52,098 bases of DNA from Clostridiales bacterium (GTDB taxonomy: Bacteria; Bacillota; Clostridia; Oscillospirales; UBA644): the NCBI GenBank assembly GCA_003343705.1, contig QAKR01000045.1:1-52098 (forward strand). Direction: 5' to 3'. This document shows positions 34,543 to 43,693 of the stretch, in pieces; within the stretch, counting starts at the first letter, position 1; every line of letters begins with the position of its first letter. Under the pieces are notes generated by a model. The model had not been told where the DNA came from. It saw only the letters and a list, made by a program, of their open reading frames with translations, and ran no database searches. The position numbers and the translations under genes were made by a program.

Positions 34543-35046
34543 ATGGAAAAAACATCGTGCGGTACCAGCGATGTTGTTACAGAAGCTCTTCAAAAACATT
34601 CAAATATGGTTAGAAGAATTTGCTTTATGTACTTACATAATCGTGAAGATGTCGAGGACGTATTTCAAGAAGTGTTTTTGAAGTTATTGCAGACAAACAA
34701 CGCAACTTTTGAAAATGAGGAACATAAAAAAGCGTGGCTTTGCAGAATTACAATTAATAAATGTAAAGACTTATGCAAAACCTTCTGGAGAAAAAACGTT
34801 GATTCTTTAGAAGATTACGAGTTACCATTTGAAGATAAAGCCGAAAGCGAGGTCATGCATGCGGTTTTATCTTTACCGAAAAAATATAAAGATGTTGTTT
34901 ATCTATTTTATTACGAAGATTATACCGTAAAACAAATTTCCGACTTACTTAAACAAAAAGAAAACACCGTTTATTCCAATCTTCACAGGGCAAGAGAATT
35001 ATTAAAGCAAAAACTTGGAGGATCATACTATGAATACTCATATTAA
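34543..35046 (+). CDS. ECF-type RNA polymerase sigma factor
   Basis: A 167-residue group 4 sigma factor. Region 2 is RRICFMYLHNREDVEDVFQEVFLKLL, shown here only by its core NREDVEDVFQEVF near residues 31-43; region 4 is LPKKYKDVVYLFYYEDYTVK and the helix-turn-helix around ENTVYSNLHRARELLK near 145-160. It would direct RNA polymerase to a small stress regulon. The start was set to the ATG behind GGGAG (a TTG six codons earlier is less likely). It overlaps the membrane anti-sigma gene by 17 bases, the usual arrangement that keeps a sigma factor silent until a signal arrives. Confidence 0.93.
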   Translation: MEKTSCGTSDVVTEALQKHSNMVRRICFMYLHNREDVEDVFQEVFLKLLQTNNATFENEEHKKAWLCRITINKCKDLCKTFWRKNVDSLEDYELPFEDKAESEVMHAVLSLPKKYKDVVYLFYYEDYTVKQISDLLKQKENTVYSNLHRARELLKQKLGGSYYEYSY

Positions 35047-36439
35047 ATCTGCATTAAATAAAATTAACGCAGAAGAAGAACTTCTTAAAAAAACAGATAG
35101 TTTTTTACGTGCAAACCTTGAAAAACCGGCAGATGGAAATACCATAAAAATAAAATTCAGGAGTGTTGATCATATGAAAAAGATATTAGCCGCATCTATC
35201 GCAGCAGTTTTTGTTTTTGGTGCCGTTTTAGCCGGAGGAATCAGATACAATCAAAAAAATCCTATAGCATATGTAAGCTTAGATATAAATCCCAGTGTCG
35301 AGCTTGGAGTAAACGCTTCGGACATTGTTGTAACTGCCGAAAGTGAAAACGAAGACGGGCAAGTTATTCTTGAAAATCAAGAAATAATTAATAAAGATAT
35401 TTCCGAAGCTTTAACAGAACTGATAAACTCAGCATCAGAAAATAATTACATAAATGAAGACGGTACATCAGTTATTTCTGTAACCACTATAACAGATGAT
35501 GAAAACAAGCTATCCGAGCTTGAGCAAAAAACAGAAGATGCTGTTAACAACTCAATATCTGATAACCAGTTAACTGCAACAGTATATACAGACTCTACAA
35601 ATATGTCTATTAGAAAAGAAGCAAAAGAATTAGGTGTTTCATCCGGTAAGTTAAAATTGATAAAATCCATTCAAACCTTAGACCCTTCTGTTACTGTTGA
35701 TGACTTAAAGAATTCTAAAGTATATGAAATAATGCTGAAAGCAAATGAAGTTATCAACGCTTTCAATACAGAAAATTCCGGAATAGAATTAAGCGATGCT
35801 CAAAAAGCAGCTATAAATAAATTACAAACAACGGCAGGTAAAACCGATTCACTTGTCAGAAAAGCTAAATTAGAACAAGCCAAGGCTGTATTTGAAGAAG
35901 CTAAAAATCAAGCTGAAAGTATTAAAGAAGATGCAGCAACTAAAGCAGACGAACTGAGAAAACAAGCACAGGATATTTTAAATAATACAGACAAAATGAC
36001 TGAAGAAGAAATAGCAGCTGCAAAAGCTCAAGCTGACGCATTATTAAAACAAGCAGATGAATTGATTCAAAGTGCAGAAGTACAAGCGGAAGAAATTAAA
36101 AAAGATGCTTTAGATCAGAAAAAAGAAGCTATAGACGCTGCAAATGATAAAAATGACAAAAACGATGATAAAGTTAAAAATGAAGAGAAATCAAAAGCTG
36201 AAGAAGCTAAACCTGAAGAAAAATCAAATGATCAGGCAAACCAAGGTAAAGCAAATCCCAACAGCTCCTCAGATAAAGACACTAAGCAGCCAACAACAGA
36301 TATAACTGCACCCGATTCAAACGAAAACCAAAATCCCGCTAAAGAAGATAAAAACAATAATAAAACCGACTCTGCTGAACCAAACGTTAAAGAAAATAAC
36401 GGAAAATCCGAAAACCAGAAGAACAGTAAAAAAAATTAA
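35030..36439 (+). CDS. RsgI-like membrane anti-sigma factor with coiled-coil exterior
   Basis: A 469-residue single-pass membrane protein. A short cytoplasmic part (1-50) that would hold the sigma factor is followed by a helix (about 52-70). The outside begins with the RsgI-type segment PIAYVSLDINPSVELGVN (about 78-95). About 265-385 is an Ala/Glu/Lys-rich helical coiled coil (KAKLEQAKAVFEEAKNQAES) and the last 85 residues are a Lys/Asp/Asn/Ser-rich disordered tail. RsgI factors in cellulolytic Clostridia end in carbohydrate sensors; none is visible here. The start is the ATG behind GGAGG, inside the sigma gene. A terminator hairpin follows. Confidence 0.85.
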   Translation: MNTHIKSALNKINAEEELLKKTDSFLRANLEKPADGNTIKIKFRSVDHMKKILAASIAAVFVFGAVLAGGIRYNQKNPIAYVSLDINPSVELGVNASDIVVTAESENEDGQVILENQEIINKDISEALTELINSASENNYINEDGTSVISVTTITDDENKLSELEQKTEDAVNNSISDNQLTATVYTDSTNMSIRKEAKELGVSSGKLKLIKSIQTLDPSVTVDDLKNSKVYEIMLKANEVINAFNTENSGIELSDAQKAAINKLQTTAGKTDSLVRKAKLEQAKAVFEEAKNQAESIKEDAATKADELRKQAQDILNNTDKMTEEEIAAAKAQADALLKQADELIQSAEVQAEEIKKDALDQKKEAIDAANDKNDKNDDKVKNEEKSKAEEAKPEEKSNDQANQGKANPNSSSDKDTKQPTTDITAPDSNENQNPAKEDKNNNKTDSAEPNVKENNGKSENQKNSKKN

Positions 36440-36468
36440 CAAAACCCTATTTTCTATAATAAATTCAA

Positions 36469-36515
36469 TAAACAACCTCCGTGTATTTTATATTCACGGA
36501 GGTTGTTTATTTTTT
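36469..36515 (+). terminator. Intrinsic terminator after the sigma/anti-sigma operon
   Basis: A perfect 15-bp stem (36469-36483 with 36495-36509, arm ending CCTCCGTG) with an 11-base AT loop, then ATTTTTT. Confidence 0.88.
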
Positions 36516-36613
36516 AAGTATAATATGTATTAAATTTTCAACCTGAATAACCTATATATTAAATGTACAAAATATAAAAAGAACTTTATTAAAATATGGA
36601 ATACGGTGAACAT

Positions 36614-37945
36614 ATGGGTAAAAAAAGAGAAGAATGGACAGGTACTTTCGGGTTTATTATGGCATCAGCAGGAAGTGCTGTTGGTTTGGGGAATTTATGG
36701 AAATTTCCGTATTTGGCAGGAATGTACGGGGGTGGACTTTTTGTAATTGTTTATCTGGTTATGGTTTTCATAGTCGGTTTTACTTTGATTTTAGGAGAAT
36801 TGGCAGTGGGCCGTTATGCAAAAAGTAACGCAGTAAGTGCATTTCAAAAAATAAATTCTAAATTTGCTTTTGTTGGTTATTTAGGCGTTATATCAAGCTT
36901 TGTAATACTTTCTTTCTATTCCGTAGTAGGTGGGTGGATTTTAAAATATATTTTTTCGTTTTTAACTTCAACTGATTTCAGTGATTCAGAAGCGATTTTC
37001 GGAAACTTTATTTCATCGGCAGCCTCACCGGTTATATGGCATATTTTATTTTTAACTATATGTATTATTATAGTTTTAGGTGGAGTATCCAAAGGTATAG
37101 AAAGAGCTTCTGTTTTTATGATGCCGGCTTTACTTGTAATGATTATTTTCGTAGCTGTACAAGGGATTTTACTTGACGGAGCACACAAGGGTTTGGAATT
37201 TTATTTAAAACCGAATACGGAAACTTTTAGTTTTAAAGCTGTTGCTGTAGCTTTAGGGCAAGTATTTTTTTCACTATCGTTAGGAATGGGAACACTTATA
37301 ACTTACGGCTCATATCTTTCAAAAAAAGAAAAACTTGTTAAAAGCTCAATGCTTATAGCCGGGCTTGATACACTTATAGCTCTCCTTGCAGGTTTTGCAA
37401 TTTTACCGGCAGTTTTTGCATTGGGCATGAAGCCGGATTCAGGTCCATCTCTGATGTTTATAACTCTGCCTAAAGTTTTTATGCAGATGCCGGGTGGGAT
37501 ATGGGTCGGAACAATTTTTTTCATACTTTTAATTTTTGCGGCAATAACTTCGGTTATATCACTCCTGGAAGTTATAATTACCTACTTTGTAGAAAAACAC
37601 AATTTAAAAAGAAGAACTGCTGCATTTATAACCGCTTTGATTCTCTATATTACCGGCTCCGTAACATCTCTTTCTCAAGGCCCCCTTGAAGGTTTTAAAA
37701 TATTAGGTAAAAATATATTTGATTTTTTAGATATGTTAGCTTCAAATTTCCTGCTACCTTTAGGTGGTTTATTCCTTTGCATAGTTATCGGATTTATATG
37801 GAAACCTAAAAACGCTATAAAAGAAATAACTAATGAAAACAGCATTAAATTCAGGTTAAAAAGTTTATGGGTAGTTTTAATAAAATATGTTATGCCTGTC
37901 TGTATAGTATTTATAATACTTGACACTTTAGGAATATTTTCTTAA
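36614..37945 (+). CDS. Sodium-dependent NSS-family transporter
   Basis: A 443-residue inner-membrane protein of the neurotransmitter:sodium symporter family, about 11 helices. The signature GSAVGLGNLWKFPYLAG (unwound helix 1 sodium/substrate site) is present, followed by helices through LGELAVGRYAK, GVSKGIERASVFMMPALLV and the FSLSLGMGTLITYGSY helix-6 region. It would import an amino acid or related compound with sodium. Bacterial members are often tryptophan, tyrosine or leucine carriers; the substrate here is unknown. The ATG has GGTGA upstream; an in-frame start six codons earlier lacks a site. Confidence 0.93.
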   Translation: MGKKREEWTGTFGFIMASAGSAVGLGNLWKFPYLAGMYGGGLFVIVYLVMVFIVGFTLILGELAVGRYAKSNAVSAFQKINSKFAFVGYLGVISSFVILSFYSVVGGWILKYIFSFLTSTDFSDSEAIFGNFISSAASPVIWHILFLTICIIIVLGGVSKGIERASVFMMPALLVMIIFVAVQGILLDGAHKGLEFYLKPNTETFSFKAVAVALGQVFFSLSLGMGTLITYGSYLSKKEKLVKSSMLIAGLDTLIALLAGFAILPAVFALGMKPDSGPSLMFITLPKVFMQMPGGIWVGTIFFILLIFAAITSVISLLEVIITYFVEKHNLKRRTAAFITALILYITGSVTSLSQGPLEGFKILGKNIFDFLDMLASNFLLPLGGLFLCIVIGFIWKPKNAIKEITNENSIKFRLKSLWVVLIKYVMPVCIVFIILDTLGIFS

Positions 37946-37951
37946 ATAAGA

Positions 37952-37975
37952 CGCACCCTTTAAGGGTGCGCTTTT
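37952..37975. terminator. Bidirectional terminator between NSS transporter and dehydrogenase
   Basis: CGCACCCTT (37952-37960) and AAGGGTGCG (37962-37970) form a compact hairpin followed on the plus side by CTTTTT. It sits just beyond the stop codons of two convergent genes. Confidence 0.82.
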
Positions 37976-38922
37976 TACATATTTTTTGAATATTCCATTA
38001 TCACTTGTACAGATTTATCAAATTCCGCTTTTTCGTTATTTGTCATTTTTATCTCTACAATTTCCTTAACACCAGTTTTATTTATTATTGCAGGGACTCC
38101 CGCAAAAACATTTCGATGACCGTATTCGCCGCAAAGAAGTGTTGATACAGGTATTATTTTATTTTCATCATGCATAATAGCTTTTATTATCCCTACTGTA
38201 GTTGAAGCTATTCCGTAATTTGTTGAACCTTTACTTCTCATTATTTTCCATCCCATATCAATTACATCTGCCAACACTTTTGAGTGAAAATCTTTATCTG
38301 TGAAAAGCTCTGGATTATCGTGCATTATATCTTTCCACAGTTTTCCGCCTATTCTAACAGAACTCCAAGGTATCATTTGTGAATCACCATGCTCCCCCAT
38401 TGTAAATGCATGAATACTTCGAGGGTCTACATCAACTGTTTCAGAAATAATATTTTTCAATCTTGCCGAATCAAGAGCGGTTCCAGTCCCGATAATTTTA
38501 TTTTTCGGTAATCCTGAAATATTATAAATATAATAAGATATAACATCAACCGGATTAGTTATTATAATAAACTGTCCGCAAAATCCGCTTTCCATAATCT
38601 TAGGAACGATACTGTTTATGATAGACAATGATCCATCAATCATATCCAGCCTTGTCTGCCCTTCCTTATAAGGAGCTGCTGCAGTCATTACAATAATATC
38701 AACATCTCTTAAATCTTTGAATTCTTTAACAGTTACACGCATATTTCGGTTTAAAAACTCTATACAGTTTTCCAAATCGATAGCTTCTGCTTTTGCTTTA
38801 TCTTGATTTTTATCAACTAAAAAAACATCATCACAAATACCTTGATTAATAATTGCATAACCCACAGCAGAACCTACCGACCCTGCTCCGACAATTGCTA
38901 CTGCATTTCTTGAAATTGCCAT
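37975..38922 (-). CDS. L-lactate/L-2-hydroxyacid dehydrogenase
   Basis: A 315-residue NAD-dependent dehydrogenase of the LDH/MDH family. VGAGSVGSAVGYAI binds NAD. The catalytic Arg91 in EGQTRLDMI, substrate Arg in ALDSARLK, the NPVDVI block and catalytic His in GEHGDSQ are present. The substrate-specificity position (residue 102 of dogfish LDH, normally Gln for lactate or Arg for malate) aligns with Tyr85 here (APYKEGQTR), so lactate is not assured; L-2-hydroxyisocaproate-type or other 2-keto acids are possible. The start is the ATG of MAISRNAV behind GTGGGA. It is separated by a strong terminator from the nucleoside operon. Confidence 0.85.
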   Translation of the reverse strand: MAISRNAVAIVGAGSVGSAVGYAIINQGICDDVFLVDKNQDKAKAEAIDLENCIEFLNRNMRVTVKEFKDLRDVDIIVMTAAAPYKEGQTRLDMIDGSLSIINSIVPKIMESGFCGQFIIITNPVDVISYYIYNISGLPKNKIIGTGTALDSARLKNIISETVDVDPRSIHAFTMGEHGDSQMIPWSSVRIGGKLWKDIMHDNPELFTDKDFHSKVLADVIDMGWKIMRSKGSTNYGIASTTVGIIKAIMHDENKIIPVSTLLCGEYGHRNVFAGVPAIINKTGVKEIVEIKMTNNEKAEFDKSVQVIMEYSKNM

Positions 38923-38995
38923 TATTATCCCACTTTTCATTTTATTTATCAAATATATTTTTAATTAATTTTAGATTTATATACTTATTATATAA

Positions 38996-39027
38996 AAAAA
39001 ATCCGCCGTATTTCACGGCGGATTTTT
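38996..39027 (-). terminator. Intrinsic terminator of the nucleoside operon
   Basis: A 13-bp stem (arms within 38997-39009 and 39015-39027, core ATCCGCCGT) around ATTTC. Read on the minus strand it ends in an eight-T run. It directly follows the isomerase stop codon. Confidence 0.9.
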
Positions 39028-39034
39028 AATACTT

Positions 39035-40012
39035 TTATCCAAACATTAAGTTTCTTAAATATGCAGATGCCTGACAAGCGTTTCCTTTAGATAAAATATT
39101 TTCAACTTCAGTATCATCCATTTTATTAACGAGTTTAATAAATGTTTCCATCCAACGAACACTTTCGTTTACTGCATCACGGCCGTCTTCACGATACGGA
39201 TATTGGTCTGTTGAAATCCAGTTGTTATAACCTGTCTTTTTAAGCCAATAGAATAATTCCAAATACTCAATTGTATGGATAGATCCGGCTATCATATCAT
39301 CATCCCACAGAGTATAGTTGTCGTTCATGTGAAGATGGAAAAGTTTATCTCCGTATTTTTTGAGAACTGCAACAGACTCTGCAACGTTTTCATATGCAAC
39401 AAGTGCATGGCCGTAATCTATTGTTACACCGCAGTTATCAAGGCCGATTTCTTTTACCATTAAAAGAGTACTGAATACATTTGAAGGATAGCTTCTGTTT
39501 CTTGGCTCTTTAGGTTTATATTCAATAGATATTTTTATATCCTTGTTATATTCGCAACACTCAGCAACACCTTCTTCAAACCAAGTGCGTTCTTTTATAA
39601 ACTCACCTTGGAAGGGATAATCATATCCGTCTTGACCGGGCCACAAACTTACTAAGGGGCAGTTTAATTCTTTAGCAGCATCGATCATGGATTTTGTTAC
39701 GCTTACAGCTTCTCTTCTTATACCTGCATCTTTGTTTGTAAATGCGCCCATCTTCCATTTTTCTTCGCCGAAATGATCAGGTATAATCGAGACCAGTTCT
39801 AAACCTGTTCTATTAAGATTTTCTTTAATTTCATTTATGTTATCAGGTGTTATATGCCATGTACCCACAAGCTCTACGCCCGTAACACCTTCTATTGATT
39901 TAACTCTTTCAAACATTTGTTCAACCGTAAAGGGAGCAGAATAGCTTCCGCAATATCTATCCGAACAACTTCCTACATTCCCAAGTATTACGCTGATTTT
40001 AGGGTTATACAT
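39035..40012 (-). CDS. Sugar phosphate isomerase/epimerase family TIM-barrel protein
   Basis: A 325-residue AP endonuclease family 2 TIM barrel. GVTGVELVGTWHITPDNINE near the start, SIEYKPKEPRNRSYPSNVFS, GVTIDYGHALVAYEN and FHLHMNDNYTLWDDDM carry metal-ligand Glu, Asp and His residues of xylose-isomerase-like enzymes. As last gene of the nucleoside operon, 20 bases after the second permease, it may convert the pentose freed by the nucleoside hydrolase. The specific reaction is unknown. GGATG precedes the ATG. Confidence 0.82.
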   Translation of the reverse strand: MYNPKISVILGNVGSCSDRYCGSYSAPFTVEQMFERVKSIEGVTGVELVGTWHITPDNINEIKENLNRTGLELVSIIPDHFGEEKWKMGAFTNKDAGIRREAVSVTKSMIDAAKELNCPLVSLWPGQDGYDYPFQGEFIKERTWFEEGVAECCEYNKDIKISIEYKPKEPRNRSYPSNVFSTLLMVKEIGLDNCGVTIDYGHALVAYENVAESVAVLKKYGDKLFHLHMNDNYTLWDDDMIAGSIHTIEYLELFYWLKKTGYNNWISTDQYPYREDGRDAVNESVRWMETFIKLVNKMDDTEVENILSKGNACQASAYLRNLMFG

Positions 40013-40032
40013 AAAAACACATCCTTTCTTTT

Positions 40033-40953
40033 TTAAAGCTTATTTTTATTTTTAGCCTTAGCACGAGCCGCATATATGGCAAGAGCAACAATTGTTAATA
40101 AATACGGTACGATTCTTGTTAATTCGCTGGGGACATTTATAAGTTGCAAATTGTTTGAGAACGCATCCGCAAAACCGAAAAGCAATGAGGACAGCGTTGA
40201 CAACAACGGGCTTCCTCTACCCATTGCCTCTGCAGCCAATGCAATAAAACCACGGCCTGCAACCATATCTTTTGTAAACATTGAAAGATATGCCATAGAC
40301 ATAAACGCTCCGCCGAAACCTGCTAAACCACCGCTTATAAGCAATGCTTTAAGTCTGATTTTTTTAACAGATTTTCCTGCTGTCTCAACAGCAGATGGGC
40401 ATTCACCTGCTGCACGGATATACGTACCGGTTTTTGTCTTTTTAAGGAATATAGCTATAACTATAACACTGATTACCGCAATGTATGTCAATACATTTTG
40501 CCCTGACAAAACATCACCGATAAAAGGAATATCCTTTATAAAAGGAATTTCTATATTAGGCAACACTTGGCTTGGTAGCTTTGTTGAAACACCTTTATCA
40601 CCTGTCAGCATATACAGTAAAAATACCGTAAATCCGCTTGCAAAAAGGTTTAATGCTATACCTGTTAAAATAATATCGGTTTTCAATCTGAGGTGGAAGA
40701 AGGAAAGCATATAAGCAAATGCTATACCTGATACTACTGCAACAAGCAAGCCTATCCATGCGCTTCCGGTAAAAGCACTACCGACAACTCCCATAAGTGA
40801 GCTTAAAAGCATAGTACCTTCAATACTGATATTTACAACTCCGGCACGATCTGAAATAAGAACTGCCATAGTAGCAAATAAAATAGGGGTTGTAACTCTT
40901 ATTACGGAACTGATAAAATCGGCTGAAAATATGAGCTCAAGCATCTTGTCCAT
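40033..40953 (-). CDS. Nucleoside ABC transporter permease, second subunit
   Basis: A 306-residue inner-membrane permease with about eight helices, of the BmpA-associated nucleoside family (NupQ/YufQ-like). ATMAVLISDRAGVVNISIEG at the start and the GLAGFGGAFMSMAYLSMFTK loop near residue 215 are typical. It overlaps the first permease gene by 17 bases. Start: ATG of MDKMLELIF behind AAGGAGG; a TTG two codons earlier is less likely. Confidence 0.9.
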   Translation of the reverse strand: MDKMLELIFSADFISSVIRVTTPILFATMAVLISDRAGVVNISIEGTMLLSSLMGVVGSAFTGSAWIGLLVAVVSGIAFAYMLSFFHLRLKTDIILTGIALNLFASGFTVFLLYMLTGDKGVSTKLPSQVLPNIEIPFIKDIPFIGDVLSGQNVLTYIAVISVIVIAIFLKKTKTGTYIRAAGECPSAVETAGKSVKKIRLKALLISGGLAGFGGAFMSMAYLSMFTKDMVAGRGFIALAAEAMGRGSPLLSTLSSLLFGFADAFSNNLQLINVPSELTRIVPYLLTIVALAIYAARAKAKNKNKL

Positions 40954-42013
40954 TTGCAACAGCCTCCTTTATAATATACTTGTGTTTCAAACGGCCTAAT
41001 AAAGCAGTTGCTGTTACAAGCATTATCATAATTGCCTGAATAACCACTATAAGCTCATTCGGAACGTCCGTAACTCTTGCCATAATTGAAGATCCTATTC
41101 TTAAATAAGACAGAAAGAACGCTGCAAGAGGCACATATTGAGGTTTGTTTCTTGCTAATATTGCTATTATAATACCATCCCAACCGTAACCTGGAAGCGA
41201 AGTCCACTGAAAACGGTCGTATATTCCGAGTATCTCTACAGAACCGCCGAGACCTGCAATCATGCCACCTATAACCTGTGCGGCAATAATAGCACCGCCG
41301 ACTTTAATACCGGAATAATTTGCAAATTTAGGATTATTACCGATACATCTTATATTATAACCTGTTTTTGTTTTATAAAGAAGAATATATACAGCTGCTA
41401 TTAGAATTGCTACAATGAAAATACCTGTATGTATTCTCGTTTTAGGAATAAACTGTGTTAACTTATTTGCTTGATCTATTTTTTCAGAGGCAAGCATACC
41501 AAAATTAGGATCTCTTAAAAAGAAATTAAGAACAAATAACCCTAAAAACAGTGATACATAGTTAAGCATTAAAGATGAAACCATTTCACTTGCATTAAGT
41601 TTTGATTTAAGTATTGCAGGTATATAACATAAAAGTCCACCCACAACAGCACCGGCTAACATAGAAAGAGGAATGCTTAAATAAGGAGGTAACGCAAGTT
41701 TTGTTGAAACGGCGGTTGCGGCAATAGCACCTAAAAAGAATGCACCCTCAGCACCCATATTAAATTGGGATGCTTGGAACATAACGCATACTGCCAAACC
41801 CGTAAATGAAATAGTAATCATCATTTCAATAACAGACCCGAAGTTTCTAAGAGATTGTGCTGGACCCAATATAAGTGCATTTATTGCATTCATAGGGTCA
41901 TCGCTTACTATAAATATTATAACAAAGGCAATAGTAAGAGATATACCAATTGCCAATGCAGTTGTTGCTACATTAAACAACCCAGTCTTACTCTTAAAGA
42001 GTTTATTGCGCAT
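40937..42013 (-). CDS. Nucleoside ABC transporter permease, first subunit
   Basis: A 358-residue permease with about ten helices, NupP/YufP-like. It starts with a helix after MRNKLFKSKTGLFNVATT. FQASQFNMGAEGAFFLGAIA and the loop GGMIAGLGGSVEILGIYDRF carry the coupling-helix region. AGGAGGGG precedes the ATG. The reading frames of the ATPase, this permease and the next overlap (11 and 17 bases), so they are translated as one set. Confidence 0.9.
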   Translation of the reverse strand: MRNKLFKSKTGLFNVATTALAIGISLTIAFVIIFIVSDDPMNAINALILGPAQSLRNFGSVIEMMITISFTGLAVCVMFQASQFNMGAEGAFFLGAIAATAVSTKLALPPYLSIPLSMLAGAVVGGLLCYIPAILKSKLNASEMVSSLMLNYVSLFLGLFVLNFFLRDPNFGMLASEKIDQANKLTQFIPKTRIHTGIFIVAILIAAVYILLYKTKTGYNIRCIGNNPKFANYSGIKVGGAIIAAQVIGGMIAGLGGSVEILGIYDRFQWTSLPGYGWDGIIIAILARNKPQYVPLAAFFLSYLRIGSSIMARVTDVPNELIVVIQAIMIMLVTATALLGRLKHKYIIKEAVANGQDA

Positions 42014-43556
42014 GATAAGCCCCTCCTATTTCCTCATCTGTTTGTTTTTTAACACCTAGCATATAATGACCTAAATCCATTTCAGAAACCGAAGGAACAT
42101 CGTCAATATACGCAGATATTTTTCCGTTGTATACAACAACAATACTGTCAGAAAGCTTGGTCAGCTCTTCCAAGTCTGCTGAAACTAAAAGAACCGCACA
42201 ACCGCTGTCCCTTAATTCAACAAGCTTTTTGTGTATAAATTCAGCAGCACCTACGTCAATACCTCGTGTCGGTTGCTCTGCAATAATCAGCTTTGAGTTT
42301 TGTGTAAATTCTCGTGCTACAACAACTTTTTGCATATTACCGCCCGAAAGCATTCCGACTTCAGTTTTTTCAGAACCGCATTTTATAAGAAATTCTTTCA
42401 CAAGCTTTTTTGACATACCAGTTATTTTATTTTTATTAAATAATTTAAACTTATATAAAGATTTGTCTTCAAGCTTAGCTGAAATAATATTGTTTTCTAT
42501 ACTCATCCCCGAGGCTATACCCAAGGTCATTCTATCACTTGGTATGTAAGACATACCGTATTTTCTAAGCTCACGTATTCTTTTGCCTTTAGTAGAGTGA
42601 CCCAGCATATTTATTTCGCCGCTGTCGGGTTTTTTAAGACCTGTAATCATTTCAATCAATTCATTTTGCCCGTTTCCTTCAACACCTGCAATTCCGACAA
42701 TTTCACCTGCCCTTACGGAAAAAGTAATACCATCAACTACAGGCATTTTGTTTGCATCTTTCCATGCAACGTCTTTTACTTCTAAAAGATTTTCTTTTGG
42801 ATCAGCCTTTGATTTATTTATATCCCCGGAAAAGCCGCCTCCGACCATAAGCTCGGAGATTTCTCTTTCAGATACATCTACAGTATTTACAGTCTGAACC
42901 ATTTCACCTTTACGCATTATTGATATTCTATCGGATATCTCTTTTACTTCTCTTAATTTATGAGAAATAAATATTACCGTAAAGCCGTTTTCTTTCAACT
43001 TTTTCAGTTGTGCAAAAAGTTCAACGGTTTCTTGCGGTGTTAATACTGCCGTAGGTTCGTCCAAAATTAAAATTTTTGCACCTCTGTACAAGGCTTTTAT
43101 AATTTCAACTTTTTGTTTAACGCCTACTGCCAATTCTTTTATCGGAATATTCGGATCAATTTTTAAATCAAAGGACTCGGATAACTCTATAACCTTTTCT
43201 TTTGCTGTTTTCTTATCAATGAAAAGACCTTTTTTAGGTTCATATCCCAGTATTACATTTTCGGTTACTGTTAAAGAATCAACTAACATGAAATGCTGAT
43301 GAACCATTCCGATACCGATCGCCATAGCGTCTTGAGGAGATTGAAATTTTACCGGCTCTCCACGGAAAAGTATTTCACCGTTATCAGGTTTTTCAAGGCC
43401 GTATAAAATTTTCATAAGAGTGCTTTTGCCGGCACCATTCTCCCCGACTAAAGCATGGATTTCACCTTCACAAACGGAAAAATTAACTAATCTGTTTGCA
43501 TATATACCATTGCCGTATACTTTTGAAATCTCTCTCATTTGTAAAATATCAGACAT
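42003..43556 (-). CDS. Nucleoside ABC transporter ATPase (two nucleotide-binding domains)
   Basis: A 517-residue cytoplasmic ATPase with tandem ABC domains, as in NupO/RbsA-type transporters. Domain 1 has Walker A GENGAGKSTLMK and Walker B ILILDEPTAVLTP. Domain 2 has the degenerate Walker A GVEGNGQNELIE, a signature SGGNMQKVVVAREF and the Walker B LIIAEQPTRGIDV. The degenerate second site is normal for this family. Unlike the other operon junctions, there are 137 bases before it, containing a perfect hairpin, so its level relative to the lipoprotein may be set by that hairpin. Confidence 0.94.
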   Translation of the reverse strand: MSDILQMREISKVYGNGIYANRLVNFSVCEGEIHALVGENGAGKSTLMKILYGLEKPDNGEILFRGEPVKFQSPQDAMAIGIGMVHQHFMLVDSLTVTENVILGYEPKKGLFIDKKTAKEKVIELSESFDLKIDPNIPIKELAVGVKQKVEIIKALYRGAKILILDEPTAVLTPQETVELFAQLKKLKENGFTVIFISHKLREVKEISDRISIMRKGEMVQTVNTVDVSEREISELMVGGGFSGDINKSKADPKENLLEVKDVAWKDANKMPVVDGITFSVRAGEIVGIAGVEGNGQNELIEMITGLKKPDSGEINMLGHSTKGKRIRELRKYGMSYIPSDRMTLGIASGMSIENNIISAKLEDKSLYKFKLFNKNKITGMSKKLVKEFLIKCGSEKTEVGMLSGGNMQKVVVAREFTQNSKLIIAEQPTRGIDVGAAEFIHKKLVELRDSGCAVLLVSADLEELTKLSDSIVVVYNGKISAYIDDVPSVSEMDLGHYMLGVKKQTDEEIGGAYHAQ

Positions 43557-43646
43557 ATTAAGCTCCAGTCCTTACTCGGCATACGCCGATTTTTTTTATA
43601 CCTAATTAATCCAATAAAATAAGTTAAACAAAGAACTTGTTTTCAT

Positions 43647-43680
43647 ATTAGGCGGTATTAACTCATTAATACCGCCTAAT
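43647..43680 (-). terminator. Intercistronic hairpin downstream of the BMP lipoprotein gene
   Basis: Perfect 14-bp stem, ATTAGGCGGTATTA (43647-43660) with 43667-43680, loop ACTCAT. The minus-strand 3' side is not T-rich, so it is more likely an RNA stabilising or partial-termination element that keeps lipoprotein mRNA above transporter mRNA. Confidence 0.6.
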
Positions 43681-43693
43681 AAAACTTATTTAT

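Noticed and set aside
40076..40714. Plus-strand 212-codon frame inside the second permease
   Set aside because: Antisense shadow of a membrane protein gene in an intact operon; no binding site or motif.
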